Source of the DNA: Blepharisma japonicum
Lineage: Eukaryota; Ciliophora; Heterotrichea; Heterotrichida; Blepharismidae
Assembly (NCBI GenBank): GCA_949751835.1
Contig: CATKHK010000043.1
Location: 310,001 to 374,000, forward strand
Direction: 5' to 3'
Length of the DNA stretch: 64,000 nucleotides
Below the pieces are notes generated by a model that ran no database searches, was not told where the DNA came from, and was given only the letters and a program-made list of their open reading frames with translations. Positions 23,582 through 35,041 of the stretch are shown one piece after another. A program made the translations under genes and the position numbers. The number at the start of each line of letters is the position of its first letter. The stretch's first letter is position 1.

Positions 23582-26350
23582 TTAGAGATCTTCTTTAAAA
23601 TCTTTATCTGTATTTCCCTCAGCTTTTTCACTTCCAGTCTCTCCTTCTGCAGCTTTTTCTTTATCATCCTTGATTTCCTCGCTCTTTTGTTCTTCATTTT
23701 TATTCTCTTCTTTCTTTCCTTCATTCTTCATATCTTCACTGCTATAAGATTCTCCATCTACTGTCACATTTTCCATCTTTACCTTGCTCCAGTCAAAATC
23801 TTTTCCAAAATTCATGAACTCAGGGACCTTTGGCTTAGGCTTTTGCATTCTTTGCAATTTTTCTACCTGCTTGACTACTTGGTCAAATTTACTCGAAATT
23901 TCGCTGGTTTTGAAAGCTAAAGGTTCCCAAGGGTTCTTAGCTTTTTGCTCTGCTACTCTTTCTGAAATCCAAGTACGAGTATTATTGATTGTGAGTCTGG
24001 TGAAAGCCATTTCTTCTTTTGGTATCCAAGGCTTTGTTGCGTTAATTGTAACAAGCTTTTCTTCTAGTTTTGTTATTTGAGCTAAGGCATCAGCTACAAC
24101 TTGATCTCTGATTTCTAATTCTTTTTCTCTTTCTAAAGCATCAGCAATTTTACCTTCCAAGTCTCTTTTGGCTTTTTTGATTTCTGTAGAATTTGCAGTT
24201 GTGTACTCGTCTGATTCCATCCAGTCGTGGGTTTCTGAGATGGATTTGGAGTATTCTTCACGTTCGCCTTCTTGGGTGACTTGAATAAATGCTGATTCTT
24301 CAAGTTTTTCTCGGAGATAATAGATGTAGGACTCCAAGTCGTTTTTCACTTCAGCTAATTTTTTCTTTTCTTCTTCTTTAGTCTTGAAAGCCCCAATGCG
24401 ATTCATAAGCTCATAAGCTGCTTCTTGTTTGAGAGTTCTTGGGATTTCTAAATCAGTTTCATTAAATTCAAGCTTCTTATCTTGCATTTCTTTTACAGTG
24501 ATTTCTTCATACTCAATTTTATCTGAAGTACTGTTTTTAGCTTCAGGGACTGCTTCAGTTTCTTTGCTTTCTTCTTTCTCTTTAGTTTCCTCTGCAACTT
24601 TTTCTTCATTTTTATTATCGCCTGACTCATTAGTATTTTCTTTTTCTTTATTTTCCTCTTCTACTTTATCTTCACCCTTGCTTTCTTCCTTTTTTTCGCT
24701 TTCTTCTTTCTCAGTAGTTTCTTCTTCCTTTTTTTCTTTTAACTTTGGAACCTTTTTAACTACATCAACTTCATGTCTACTATGAACTTCATATAAGAAA
24801 GGCAAATTGCTTGAGTCTAGTGCAAAAAGGAATAAAAGATCCACCTCTTTTCCAGACTGCACAGATAGGTCTTGAATTCCGTGGACATCATAACTGAGAG
24901 CATCTACCACTTTATCTCCATAAGCTATTTGTAAAATAATTTTAATGTCTTCTGTATGTTTCAAAATGACTCGTTCCAAATTTCTTACAGGAACTCCATA
25001 TGGGAAAACCTCTACTGTCTTAAAAGGCTCACTTCCATCCTTTGTGTAGAACTGTGCAGTTACATTATAAAGATTGATGTCAGTCAGCCACAGTGGCTTT
25101 ACATGTACAACTTGGCTGTAATTTGCAGCGAAAAGAGCGGCGCCATGGGCCATAGCTTCATCTCCATTTAGATGAGTCCCTAGTTCTACTTTTAGTTTTT
25201 CTTTTAGCACATCTTGAACTTTTGGAATTCTGCTGACTCCTCCTATTAGCTCAAAGCTGTTTATTTGTTCAATAGTTAGTCCGGCAATTTCTAATGCTTT
25301 GTTTACTGGTTCGACTAGTCTATCAAGGAATGGAGCCATCATATCTTCAAATGCATCTCTAGTTAGAGTGATTTTCAAGTCTTTTTCTTTATAAAGACTA
25401 TTTACTGTGACTGGGACAACTTTGCTAGCACTTAATGTTTTTTTGGTAGTCTGTGCTTGTTGGAATAACCTAATCATAGCTCTTGATGATTCTTTTGCAT
25501 TAAGTCCAGTGCTTTTTTGAAACTCCTCTACAAAATGTTCAGCTAAAAGCTTATCAAAGAAGCTTCCTCCCAAATATTTATCGGATGTATGTGCAAGAAT
25601 CTGGATATTTTCTATTTGCTTATTTGTAGTACCAAACATTCTCTCGACTGCTGAATACTCTGCAATTGTAACTTGTAAATAACTAGCCCCAAGGTTATAA
25701 AACAGTGCTCTATGAGTAGTAGTGTTATCTAATCTATCAATCCCATAATAAAACGCAGCAGCTGTATTTTCATTTACAAACGACAATACATTGAGTCCAG
25801 CTGCATAAGCAGAATATATCAATGCAAACCTTTGAGCTCTAGTCCAAAAACTTGGAACTGTGATTGCGCAATCCTTCACATGTCCCTCTGCAAACTTTTC
25901 TGTGATTTTTTTAGCGTGTTCCAAAACCATGACAACTGCTTCTTCATTAGTAAGGTCAAGCCCTTTAATTCTGTAGCTGATGCTAGTTCTGTTTTCATCC
26001 TCAAAAAGCTCAATTGGCTGGAATGTTGATAAGAAATTTTGACGAGCTTTTACATCATTATATGGGACACCTAAAAGGCGATGTGGAAAAGCTATTGCGA
26101 GATCTGGCTTTTTAGACTGCTCTTTTAAGGCGTTTTCTCCAAATAAGCGGCCTTGTTCTGTGAAAGCGATGGCTGAAGGAGTCGCTCTTTTTGAATGCTC
26201 ATTTTCTACGATAACGAGTTTTTTGCCAGGACGGATAAGCGAAATCTAGGTAAAAATTACTTTGAAATTGTCAGTCCCAAAATCAATTCCAATCACACTT
26301 GCAGTTGAAAGAAAAGTCAGAAGGCAGAAAAGAAAGATTGTGTTTTTCAT
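23582..26350 (-). CDS. HYOU1: ER HSP110/GRP170 chaperone (HYOU1-like)
   Basis: Predicted 917 aa from two exons. GRP170 is the large Hsp70-like nucleotide exchange factor and chaperone of the ER lumen. It starts with a signal peptide (MKNTIFLFCLLTFLSTASVI) followed at once by the Hsp70 phosphate-loop motif GIDFGTDN. The ATPase domain runs to about 400, with AITVPSFW, FVNENTAAAFYYG and FELIGGVSRIPKVQ. A Lys/Glu-rich low-complexity insert lies at about 530-605, as in the Hsp110/GRP170 loop, then a helical C-terminal domain. It ends KEDL, close to ER retrieval tetrapeptides such as KDEL/NDEL. The 15-nt intron 26246-26260 lies right after GTDNFK. Confidence 0.93.
26246..26260 (-). other. 15-nt intron in GRP170
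   Basis: GTAATTTTTACCTAG on the minus strand. It lies between GTDNFK and ISLIRPGKK, where Hsp70s are contiguous, and removes an in-frame stop. Confidence 0.9.
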
Positions 26351-26584
26351 ACACGTGTTTATAAATGGAGCAAGCTTATAAACTCACAAGGCATTTTTGT
26401 GAATTAGATATGAACTAAAGAAAGTCTTATCTTCCATGTGGATTTCATGATTAAAGATATATTTTTTTAATTTTTGAGGTTTTAATTCCCGTTTAACAAC
26501 TAATCTAGCTTATTCTAGGCCTTGCATATAGCCTATAAGAAAATGAGATTACTTATTATTATAAATTATTCATGAACCAGTTAT

Positions 26585-27589
26585 TTATGCTCTGATTGTG
26601 GTATTATGATACCCAGTAGAAGGCACAAATATTGTGGTGAAGACTGTTGAAGGGTTCAGTACAGGTGAAACTGAAAGTACATCAAAGAGCTTGTCGATAT
26701 TCATGTTAGCTTGGCCAATTTGCTCAATTTGCTGTATTGCAACTGTCTTTCTGTCATCATAACTTGGATCTACAAGCCAAGGATCATAATTGGTTTGCAC
26801 CAAATACCAAGCAGTTGAGTTCAGCTTTGGAGCATCAACAGTTTGAGCTCTGTCCCTTACAATTACAGATCCATCATTTTCATTTACCCCTCCAAGAATA
26901 TAATAAGTTGCATCAGCAAGTTTAGCATTATACAAATATGTAAATGCATCTTCATATGAGTTCAAATTAATCAAAGCTTGTCTAATCGCCCACAAATCCC
27001 CTTGATATCCTAAAAACAGTGCATAATTATTATCCAGCTTTGAGCCACTATCTCTTTGGTTTTGAGTAATAGAAAAGCCAGAGTAGCTTATTCCAGTTCC
27101 AACTCCAAGGTACCAAGCAAAACCAACTGATGTATAAAGGAGCTTCCCATCTTTGGTGACGTCAATAACTACAGTGGTGTTTCTTAAAAACTCTTCAGAG
27201 TCATAGTCAAGATTTCTTCCATGGATAATTGTGCCATTCGTTAATCTAACAACAATGGAGGTACAAAATGCATTGTACTCATACATGAAGTTTAAGAAAG
27301 CCGCTTCTTTGTAAGTGATGTTTACTGTTTGAGCCATCCCTTGGAGCTCTTGTTTGAATTCTGGGTTTATGTAGCCTCTATTGAGCAAAATCATCAAAAG
27401 ATCAAGCTTAATAGGAGTGATAGAATATTTAGCATAATTCTGAGCAAAAGTTTTGATGATGGAAGCATATGGAGCTTGCACATGAGCCCATCTTGTAGAC
27501 GGTGGGTCATTGAGACTGACTGTATAGTGCTCTGGGACTGAGCTACCAATTGCTGATAAAACGAACAAAGCAAAGAATAATAGCTTCAT
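26585..27589 (-). CDS. Acid ceramidase/NAAA-like lysosomal amidase
   Basis: Predicted 334 aa. Linear amide C-N hydrolase of the acid ceramidase family, which cleaves ceramides or N-acylethanolamines in acidic compartments. It has a signal peptide (MKLLFFALFVLSAIGSSVP). The N-terminal nucleophile appears as Cys109 in YEYNAFCTSIVVRL, followed by the family motif HGRNLDYD and a downstream Tyr/Asp/Arg region (YSGFSITQNQRD). In this family the precursor is cut just before that Cys. The ATG at 27589 is chosen since the signal peptide begins there; an in-frame ATG 17 codons upstream would bury it. No TGA. Substrate is uncertain. Confidence 0.88.
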   Translation of the reverse strand: MKLLFFALFVLSAIGSSVPEHYTVSLNDPPSTRWAHVQAPYASIIKTFAQNYAKYSITPIKLDLLMILLNRGYINPEFKQELQGMAQTVNITYKEAAFLNFMYEYNAFCTSIVVRLTNGTIIHGRNLDYDSEEFLRNTTVVIDVTKDGKLLYTSVGFAWYLGVGTGISYSGFSITQNQRDSGSKLDNNYALFLGYQGDLWAIRQALINLNSYEDAFTYLYNAKLADATYYILGGVNENDGSVIVRDRAQTVDAPKLNSTAWYLVQTNYDPWLVDPSYDDRKTVAIQQIEQIGQANMNIDKLFDVLSVSPVLNPSTVFTTIFVPSTGYHNTTIRA

Positions 27590-28021
27590 TATCTTTATAA
27601 TAATATATTCTCCTGGAGAAATTATCTCATTTAATTTCATTCAACTTGATACTCAAAAGACGAAGATAATCAACTTTTTTTAAATAGATTAAGATCCATA
27701 ATTTTTATTAGTAAAATTCTGCTGGCTGAGAGTTCACACCTGATAATTCATAAAAAGCATTAATTCATAATCTTATAGATATTTACTTATTTGAATTAAT
27801 TAATCCTTTGAAGCAGTCCAGCTGATAATATTCATGTTAAGTTTCAAGAATAAAATTCTTTTTAATTTCTATATGAATCAGTGATTTTATAAGCTAATCC
27901 CTACACAGTATTGAAATTTCAGATTCTCAGCATTATTAATTAGTGTAATTTTTGCCAATTTATTAAGAAATAGCTAAATTTATTTTATATTTGCAAAGAT
28001 TTAAAACAATTAACAAAATCA
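27590..28021. other. Intergenic, AT-rich
   Basis: It lies between the amidase 5' end and the RAD50 3' end. I see no coding-like frame or RNA gene. Confidence 0.6.
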
Positions 28022-31000
28022 TTAGTTAGACGATACTTTATTCACTACTGACTTTCCCCTTAGTTTTTCAACTACAAAATAGCTGGATCTTTCAGTAGAT
28101 CGTAATACTTTTCTGATGAAGTCTTGATCATGCGAAATTATCATCATTTGTAGCTTTGGATTTCCATTAACTAAGCTAGCAATTGCATCTCCTAGTCCAT
28201 CTGTATTATCAATATCCATATTAGTCGTGGGCTCGTCAAGCGCTATAATGCAGTTTCCACTCGAAAAGGCTTGAGCCAGAGCAATTCTAATTATTAAAGA
28301 TGCAAGCATCCTTTGCCCAGCTGAGCATCTTCCTCTCATATCTAATTCTGTATTATTGCCAATTAAAGTGATCCTATAATTATAAGAAACTCCTTTGTCT
28401 TTTTGAATTGGATCTGTTTTTATCATAATAGTCTCTATATCTCTTCCTTTATAAGTCTCTGTTCATAAAGTTCGAAGAATCATATTAATTTGGTCAATTT
28501 TTTGTTGGTGATATTTTATTATAGCATTGTCCAAACATTTTATAAATGATTTATGCTCACCAATTGATTTTTCCAATATTTGTGTTTCAATATAAAGATG
28601 TGCAGCTTTAGTTTCAGACATTGATGTTGGCTTTTTGCTGAGCTCTTTAAGTTCTTCTTGAATTGAAGATAAGCGTCCTTCAACCCTGCCTTGCTCTACT
28701 TTTATGTCCAGTTCTCTTTCTTGCAAGTCCTTAAGCATAACTCCATCAAATTGACTTAATTTTTGGTCTAGTTCTACTATTTCCTCTTCAAGCTTGCGCA
28801 AATCAATTTTAAATTCTTGCTGCTTTTTAAGCTCATTAAATTTGCTAAATGACACCTGCAAATCTAAAAGTTCTTTAGAAGCTGACTGGATAGTAATTGA
28901 TAGAGCTTTATGCTTTTCTTTTGAAATTGAAAGCTCAGATTGAATATTATCCATTAGGCTGTCTAATAATTTCATTTGAGATAATGTGTCTTGATGTGAG
29001 CTTGAATATGAGCAAGATTCAAGATATGAGTTGTAGATCGACTCAAATCGAGAAATTTTTGAATTCATTGCATTTTGATTTGAACATTTGTTCGATTTCT
29101 CGTTTTGGAGAGCTTCATCAGCCTCTTTGATTTTGGCTTTCAAAGGATCAATTTCGCTTAACTTTTGCTCTATTTGTTTCTTCTTATTATTGATTTCTTC
29201 TTCTAGTGAAATTAGATTAGGGATGTTTGATAATGATAAAAGTTGATTATTTAACTCAGAAATTTCAGTATAGCAGATATCGATTTGTTTCTTTAAACTC
29301 CGAATATTTTCATATATGCATTTTTTCTCATTATTCTTTGCATTAATTTCATTAATTATTTGAGAAATATCTACTTCTTCAGGTATATTAATAGTTTTTG
29401 TTATAATATCGGCATAGAGGGTTTTTGAATTGATTTCTAAGGATTCTATAATTGAGTTCATTTTAGTAATATTTTCCAATGCTTTACCTAATAAAGAGTA
29501 TTTTTCTTTTCAATTATCTCTTGCAGTTCTTGCTTCTTCGAGCTGAGGCATTTTTAAAGTTAAATCTTCTCTTAGTTTATTATAGTTTTCTCTTGCTTCA
29601 TCAATTAATTTATAGTTTTTAGAAAATTCATCTATTAAATTCAGGCATTTTTGAATGGATTCTATCTTGCTTTCTAAAGCACTCATATTTTCAGGCTCCG
29701 TTGATTCGACATTTTTTAATTCTGTGAGTTTCTGCTTTAAACAATCTATGCACGAATTGGTATCGCAATCACAAATAGGACAGCTGCCATTTTCAAGTGC
29801 TTCTTCAATCAAATGCCTCTTCGCCACAGCAAAATTCTTAAGATAAGTAAATTCATGATTGCTGTCCACTCGCATTTTTTCAAGAATACTCAGATATTCA
29901 GGAAATTCAGCTTTTTGAACTCCCAATGAACTTAGCAATAATGGTAAATTAGATTTTGAGGGAGTGCTTTTAGTAAGTTCGTTTATTTTTGCTTTCAATT
30001 TTTCTATCGAACAATTTGTAGATTCAATCCCTTCTTCAAGAATAGATACCTCAGTTAATTTTTCTATATATTTTTCATTTGCAACAGTATAGAACTCTTT
30101 AATCATATTTTGGTAGCTATTTATATGGATTGGCTCAAGACTTGGGTTTTCTGCAACAATTTTCCCAATTAATTCTTTTAATCTTGCTAAATCAGCTTCT
30201 TTCTGCAATGCTTTATTTCTGCTTTTGTTTTGGTCAAAACCAATCTGCTTTGAAAAATCTAAGTCTGATAGTTCTTTATCCAGAATCACAATGAGTTTTT
30301 CTGAGTTTTGATTTTCTTTATCAAGATCTTGGATCCTGATTTGCAATGACCTAAGACTTGATTCTAATGAAGATCGATTCGATTCTGATGATTTAACTCT
30401 GTATTCATTAAGATCAGCTTCTTGCAGCCTTGTAGATTCACGTAATGAATTTATTTCAAATTCCAACATACTGAGCTCATTTTTAAATTTTTGTAATTCG
30501 TCATTATATTTGGAGATCGAGATATCAAATTCATAATTCAATTTATTTAAATCGTGCTTTCATATATCAAGCATATTTTTTGGATTTTCTTCTCCGATCT
30601 CACTTCTAATTTGCTCCTCTAGTTGTGCTTTTTTGGCCAATTTTTCCTCATAAAAATCAAGTTTGCATTTTGTACTCCCAATTCTTTCAAGGATATTCCC
30701 TTTATCACTCTCAAGCTTCTCTATTTTCACTGTTAGCCCTTTGATTGAATCATCAATGCACTTTTTATCTGCTGTCAGCTTATTAATCTTATTTTCAGTT
30801 TCTTCTATATTATCAGAAAAAACAATATCTCCATATCCTTCAACTATTTTTTCTAGGCTGATTTTTTCATTAATTTTCGCTTCTTTGCAAGTCATCAGGT
30901 TTTGCATTCTATTTGCAGTTTTTTTCTCATTTTGTACATATAAAATTTCATTTTTGAGCTCTTCTCCCTTTGCTTTTAATTTAATTTCTTCTTCCTTTAA

Positions 31001-31684
31001 GTTTTTGATTTTTTCTCTATCTTGTCTCGCTTGATTTATGAGAGTTTGTGCTCAAATCATTTCGTTTTTCTTACCTTGTAAATCCTGTGACTGCTTCTTT
31101 ATGAATTTTTTGTGATTTTCTAAAGCTTTAGAAAAAGCTTCTGTCGAAAATATTTGATCGAAAATTCTTTTTAAATGTGAAGAGTCAGAAAAAGGCCATA
31201 AAGATTCGTCTTGATGGCAAAAAGTAACATATTCTAGAATTGGTGAAGAAAGCCCAATTAATTCAGGAACCAACTTATCTATATCTCCTACTCGCAAGCT
31301 ATTCTGGGCTTCTTTTCCTTCTTCATCTAGCGTGCAAACAATATTTTCTGATTTTTTAAGCTCTAATTTGTCACTCTCTCTTCTAACAAGAGAGATAAGC
31401 CTTCCAATCCGAATTGGCTTGCCTTGAGGAGTCCTAAAAAATAGTTTCATTGAGGCTTGTACTTCTGGCTTTTGAGCAATTTTTGGATCATGAATAAAAC
31501 TTTTACCTCCATCTGAGTTGGGCGGGAACAAACCAGTTGTGACCGCCTTCAAAGCCTCAATGATCGTAGTTTTTCCAGCACCATTGTGACCTAAAATTAA
31601 GGTTAATCTTGGATCAAAGTCAATAGTTATTTCAGAGCTTGAGCTGAAACTTCTAATGCCTGATATTTTTAAACGCTCAAGCAT
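28022..31684 (-). CDS. RAD50: RAD50 DNA repair ATPase
   Basis: Predicted 1220 aa in one unbroken frame, five segments joined through TGA Trp codons. RAD50 is the SMC-like ATPase of the Mre11-Rad50-Nbs1 complex. N-terminal half: MLERLKISGIRSF, Walker A LGHNGAGKTT, Q-loop FCHQDESLWPF (about 155). Two long coiled-coil arms flank the zinc hook SCPICDCD (about residue 634), where CxxC joins a partner hook through Zn2+. C-terminal half: signature RGRCSAGQR, Walker B IIALDEPTTNMD, D-loop and the switch His in MIISHDQDF. Length agrees with family members (about 1300). No introns. In ciliates RAD50 is also linked to programmed DNA rearrangement, which is context knowledge rather than evidence. Confidence 0.96.
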
Positions 31685-32285
31685 AATATGATAAATTATT
31701 AAAATGATTTAATTGATTGTTTTCATGAAATTAACATCAAGAAACTCTTAAAAATAAAGAAATTATATCAAAATTTATGTATCTACATGAATCAAAGAGA
31801 CCTGAAATTTCGATGAAAAATTTTAGATATATATTAACAAATTCCACTGTATAAGTTTCAGCTCAACATCTATAAGCTTATTATTGATGAAGAATTAAAA
31901 ATATCTTATAAATAGTTTCAAAAATTCAATTTCAAAAAATATAAAATAAATTAACTTAACACACTAAATATAAATTTTACTTGAAATTTAGTGGTAAAGC
32001 GCAAACTTAAGCTACCACTAAAAAATTAAACCATAAATAAAATTTACATATGTTATTTAATTAGAATCCTTAAAATCTGAGCAATATACCTGATTTCACA
32101 CTCATTTATATTGAAGACTTATATATATTTATAAGTTTGTGTTATGTAAGTAATCGATTGACATAATATTTTTAATACTAAACTATTTATCTTTTTGTAA
32201 TAAATTAACTCCTCAAAAGGAATCTTGTCTACACTCAAAAATAATCATAATTACTAGTTTTAAATCATATTTATAATTATTTTTT
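31685..32285. other. Intergenic, AT-rich, between divergent genes
   Basis: It lies between RAD50 (leftward) and EAF6 (rightward). No coding-like frame or RNA gene seen. Confidence 0.6.
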
Positions 32286-32696
32286 ATGAATTTGTCAAAA
32301 GACCTCAAAGCAATAGAAGACAAAAGAATGGCTGCTGAGAATGAGCTAAGGGAAATCGAAAGATTGATATTCAAGCTCGAAACAAACTATCTTAAAGATG
32401 TTTCAATCGATGGAAACGTAATTAGAGGCTGAGATGCTCTAATTAACCAAAAAGCGTCAAAAAATAGTGGATATCTGGGAAGAAAATACAGTAACAAGCC
32501 ATATTCAGAGAAAGACAGAATCTTTTCAATGTCTTCAGCAACGATTCCTTACAAACTCGCAGAAGATGAATTTCAAGATGGTCAGCTCCCGCTAAAAAGA
32601 AAATTAAATATTGGGGGAAAAAACACTCTAATTAAAAGGAAATCGAAAAGAAGACTAGATGATGATGCTGACTACAGCGAAGGGACTATTAACTAG
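32286..32696 (+). CDS. EAF6: EAF6, histone acetyltransferase complex subunit
   Basis: Predicted 136 aa. EAF6/MEAF6 is a small subunit of NuA4/HBO1/MOZ-type acetyltransferase complexes. The conserved N-terminal coiled core is present: ENELREIERLIFKLETNYL, then SIDGNVIRGWDALINQK, then YSEKDRIFSMSSAT. In human MEAF6 the equivalent stretch reads GNIIRGWDRYLTNQK, so the Trp here is encoded by TGA at an invariant position. The C-terminus is basic (IKRKSKRRLDDDADYSEG), as in homologs. Single exon ending in TAG. Confidence 0.92.
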
Positions 32697-32932
32697 CAAG
32701 ATAAGTCATTATCATTAATTTCTGTTTAAATATCTTTGTTTTTTCATCGTATCTTGTGTGAAATTAGTGAGTTTACTCATTTCGTTATATTATCTTCTAA
32801 GATTAGGGGCTTTTATTCTTTAAAAAACTAATAAAAAGCTTATTGTTGCTTACTAGCAGAACGAATGCTTTTATAAACTTATAATTTTCACTGCAAGATA
32901 TTAATCATGAAGATTGTTAATTACCTGAGAAG

Positions 32933-34369
32933 TTAGACCAGGGCCCAAAATTCAAGCTTTACTATATTAAAATATTCTCTGCCGCTTAAAGTATCATTTG
33001 CATACGTCTTGCAAAAACCGCTTGAGCCATGAACAAAGTTTCTATCAATATATAATCCAATTTTCCCGCCAGAACCCATAGAAATCCCATCAGAATCTGA
33101 ATTCATATAATAATCATTCTCCAATGTAGGGAAGAAACATTGCAATCTTCTCGATGTATGAAAAGTAAATAAAAAGCAGTCTCCGGTTCCATAAAATACT
33201 TTACTCGGTTTCCATTGATGCGAAGCAAATCCTCCAAAAATATGATGGTCGCTGTCTTCTATCACTACAACAGAAGGTCCGGCGCCTTCAAGAAGCCTGA
33301 AAAATACATCATAGCTTGTTCCATGGACTGTAAAAGAATATGAAAGATGCCAATTTCTGATTTGGAAAAGCATTCCCATGTTTTTTGTGATTTGCTTGAC
33401 CATTGACTCATTTAGTATCTCACTTGGCCTAGAAAGTTCAGGCAATATGTCTCCTTCATCTGGAATTACGCTGAACCTTATGCTTTTTCTGGTTTCTACC
33501 TGAAATTCTTCAATTTCTAGGTTTAAATCTTGGTATTTTTCTTCTTCATTTGCTTGCTCAAAAACTGACCCTTTCAATCCAATTTCTACATACTGCTGAT
33601 ATGACTTATTCAAATCGTAATAAGGCACAAAAGTCTTGCATCCGTGCATTGGTGACAATTTTTCAAGCTCTTGTCTTGCTTTTACAAGCCCAGCTAGTTC
33701 ATCTGCGTTTACTTTCTGTTCAAAATAGGTATACTGTCCATTTGGTCCCATATCAGAAATCTTAAAATACACATTGGCTTTAGGAATGTTCGTGCTGATG
33801 TCTTTTTTTTCTTTTCCTGTTTTAGTAATAACGAACTGGACAAAGAAGTTTTTGGCTTTATCTTCTGGGTTTAAGGCGTTCAATGATGGCAATTCTAGCA
33901 CACTGCAAGTTGCAATGTCTCTTATTGCAATGCACAAACGAAACTGGCTTGCTGGAGCTGAGTATTTCCTCGTGTTTGCAATGACTTCACATCTATCATT
34001 ATGTGACAATGGGCAAAAGATGACTCTATCGTGAGAAACACCGAGATCTCCTATTACATCTCCATCAGCGGTACAGTAAACAGATTCAACTGTATAGTCG
34101 TTTCTAGAGTCAATTGAAAAAAGAGTTTGCTCTAGTGATAAGCTTTTTACAGAGCTGGCGATATCAGTTTCATCTGTTTTATCTTCATATTCTTCGACCG
34201 AAAGAGATTTAAAATCTGAGGTCTGTACCTTCAAAACCATTCCAGGAAAAATATCTTCTTCCTCTTCAAGTTGGTTAATTTGGCAAAGATCCTCAATTGT
34301 CATACGGAGGGATGATGATATACTTACTAAAGAGTCTCCCGGTTTCACGGTATACCGTTCAAATTCCAT
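32933..34369 (-). CDS. LysM-TLDc domain protein (OXR1-like)
   Basis: Predicted 478 aa. LysM at the N-terminus (RYTVKPGDSLVSISSSL then IFPGMVLKV, residues 5-50), a GRAM-like middle (YCTADGDVIGDLGVSHDRVI) and a C-terminal TLDc domain (residues about 320-478) with WHLSYSFTVHGTSYDVFFRL, DSDHHIFGGFAS and FYGTGDCFLFTF. This is the OXR1/NCOA7 architecture: such proteins protect cells from oxidative stress and bind V-ATPase. The chain ends KLEFWALV, the usual TLDc terminus. Single exon with no TGA. Start at the first ATG, which lies immediately before the LysM. Confidence 0.92.
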   Translation of the reverse strand: MEFERYTVKPGDSLVSISSSLRMTIEDLCQINQLEEEEDIFPGMVLKVQTSDFKSLSVEEYEDKTDETDIASSVKSLSLEQTLFSIDSRNDYTVESVYCTADGDVIGDLGVSHDRVIFCPLSHNDRCEVIANTRKYSAPASQFRLCIAIRDIATCSVLELPSLNALNPEDKAKNFFVQFVITKTGKEKKDISTNIPKANVYFKISDMGPNGQYTYFEQKVNADELAGLVKARQELEKLSPMHGCKTFVPYYDLNKSYQQYVEIGLKGSVFEQANEEEKYQDLNLEIEEFQVETRKSIRFSVIPDEGDILPELSRPSEILNESMVKQITKNMGMLFQIRNWHLSYSFTVHGTSYDVFFRLLEGAGPSVVVIEDSDHHIFGGFASHQWKPSKVFYGTGDCFLFTFHTSRRLQCFFPTLENDYYMNSDSDGISMGSGGKIGLYIDRNFVHGSSGFCKTYANDTLSGREYFNIVKLEFWALV

Positions 34370-35041
34370 TATAGAATATGAAATTTATTAAGGCATTCAT
34401 TTAAAAAATATTATCCTAAAAAAATTTTTTGATTATTGACTCATTGATTAAGCAAATCCATATAACGGGAAGAGAAGGCAGCACCAAAGAGCTTGGTTCG
34501 AAAATTGCAAACTTGTTCAGGCGAAAGGCTGAATGAATGGTGTTATAACTATCTAGTTTAACCTTATCTTATCTTATAATACCATATAAAGCATAATCCG
34601 TTCAATAAAGGTATTTAAATTTATATTCAACTAGAGTTTAATATATCAAGGCTAAGAGGTAAAGGTTCTGGATCCTATTACATTAAGATAAAAAGGTTTT
34701 GAAATTAAGATTCTCCATTAAAAAAATCAACCCAAAATTATTAAAATTATTTTAAATACCCAAATAAATCAATACATAATTAACTACCTTAAAGTGATTT
34801 TGGTTGAAACCTCTGTATGATTCATATAATATAATAAATGATAGGCAGTCTTTATTTTATATCTATGCTAAGAATGATTAGGTTTAATTTAAATGGAGAA
34901 AAAATATAAATCAAATGAATTAAGCGAGATAAGAATTCTTTCTAAAAAATTAATCTCAGTGCAGAAATATAATATATTATAAAAGATTTTCATTTCAATT
35001 ATTTTATAGTAAGAAAGCAATTAACTAAACTTTTCATTAAA
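34370..35041. other. Intergenic between divergent genes
   Basis: It lies between the TLDc gene (leftward) and the ankyrin-DHHC gene (rightward). At 34420-34548 there is a stop-free + strand stretch (with TGA as Trp) that reads ITGREGSTKELGSKIANLF, of gene-like composition but with no ATG; otherwise AT-rich with nothing seen. Confidence 0.5.

Noticed and set aside
23687-24785. Several + strand open frames opposite the GRP170 gene
   Set aside because: They are antisense shadows (Ser/Phe-rich mirrors of the Lys/Glu-rich chaperone).
34480-34510. GGTTCGAAA as a tRNA B box
   Set aside because: The flanking sequence does not fold into a clover and no A box precedes it at the right distance.
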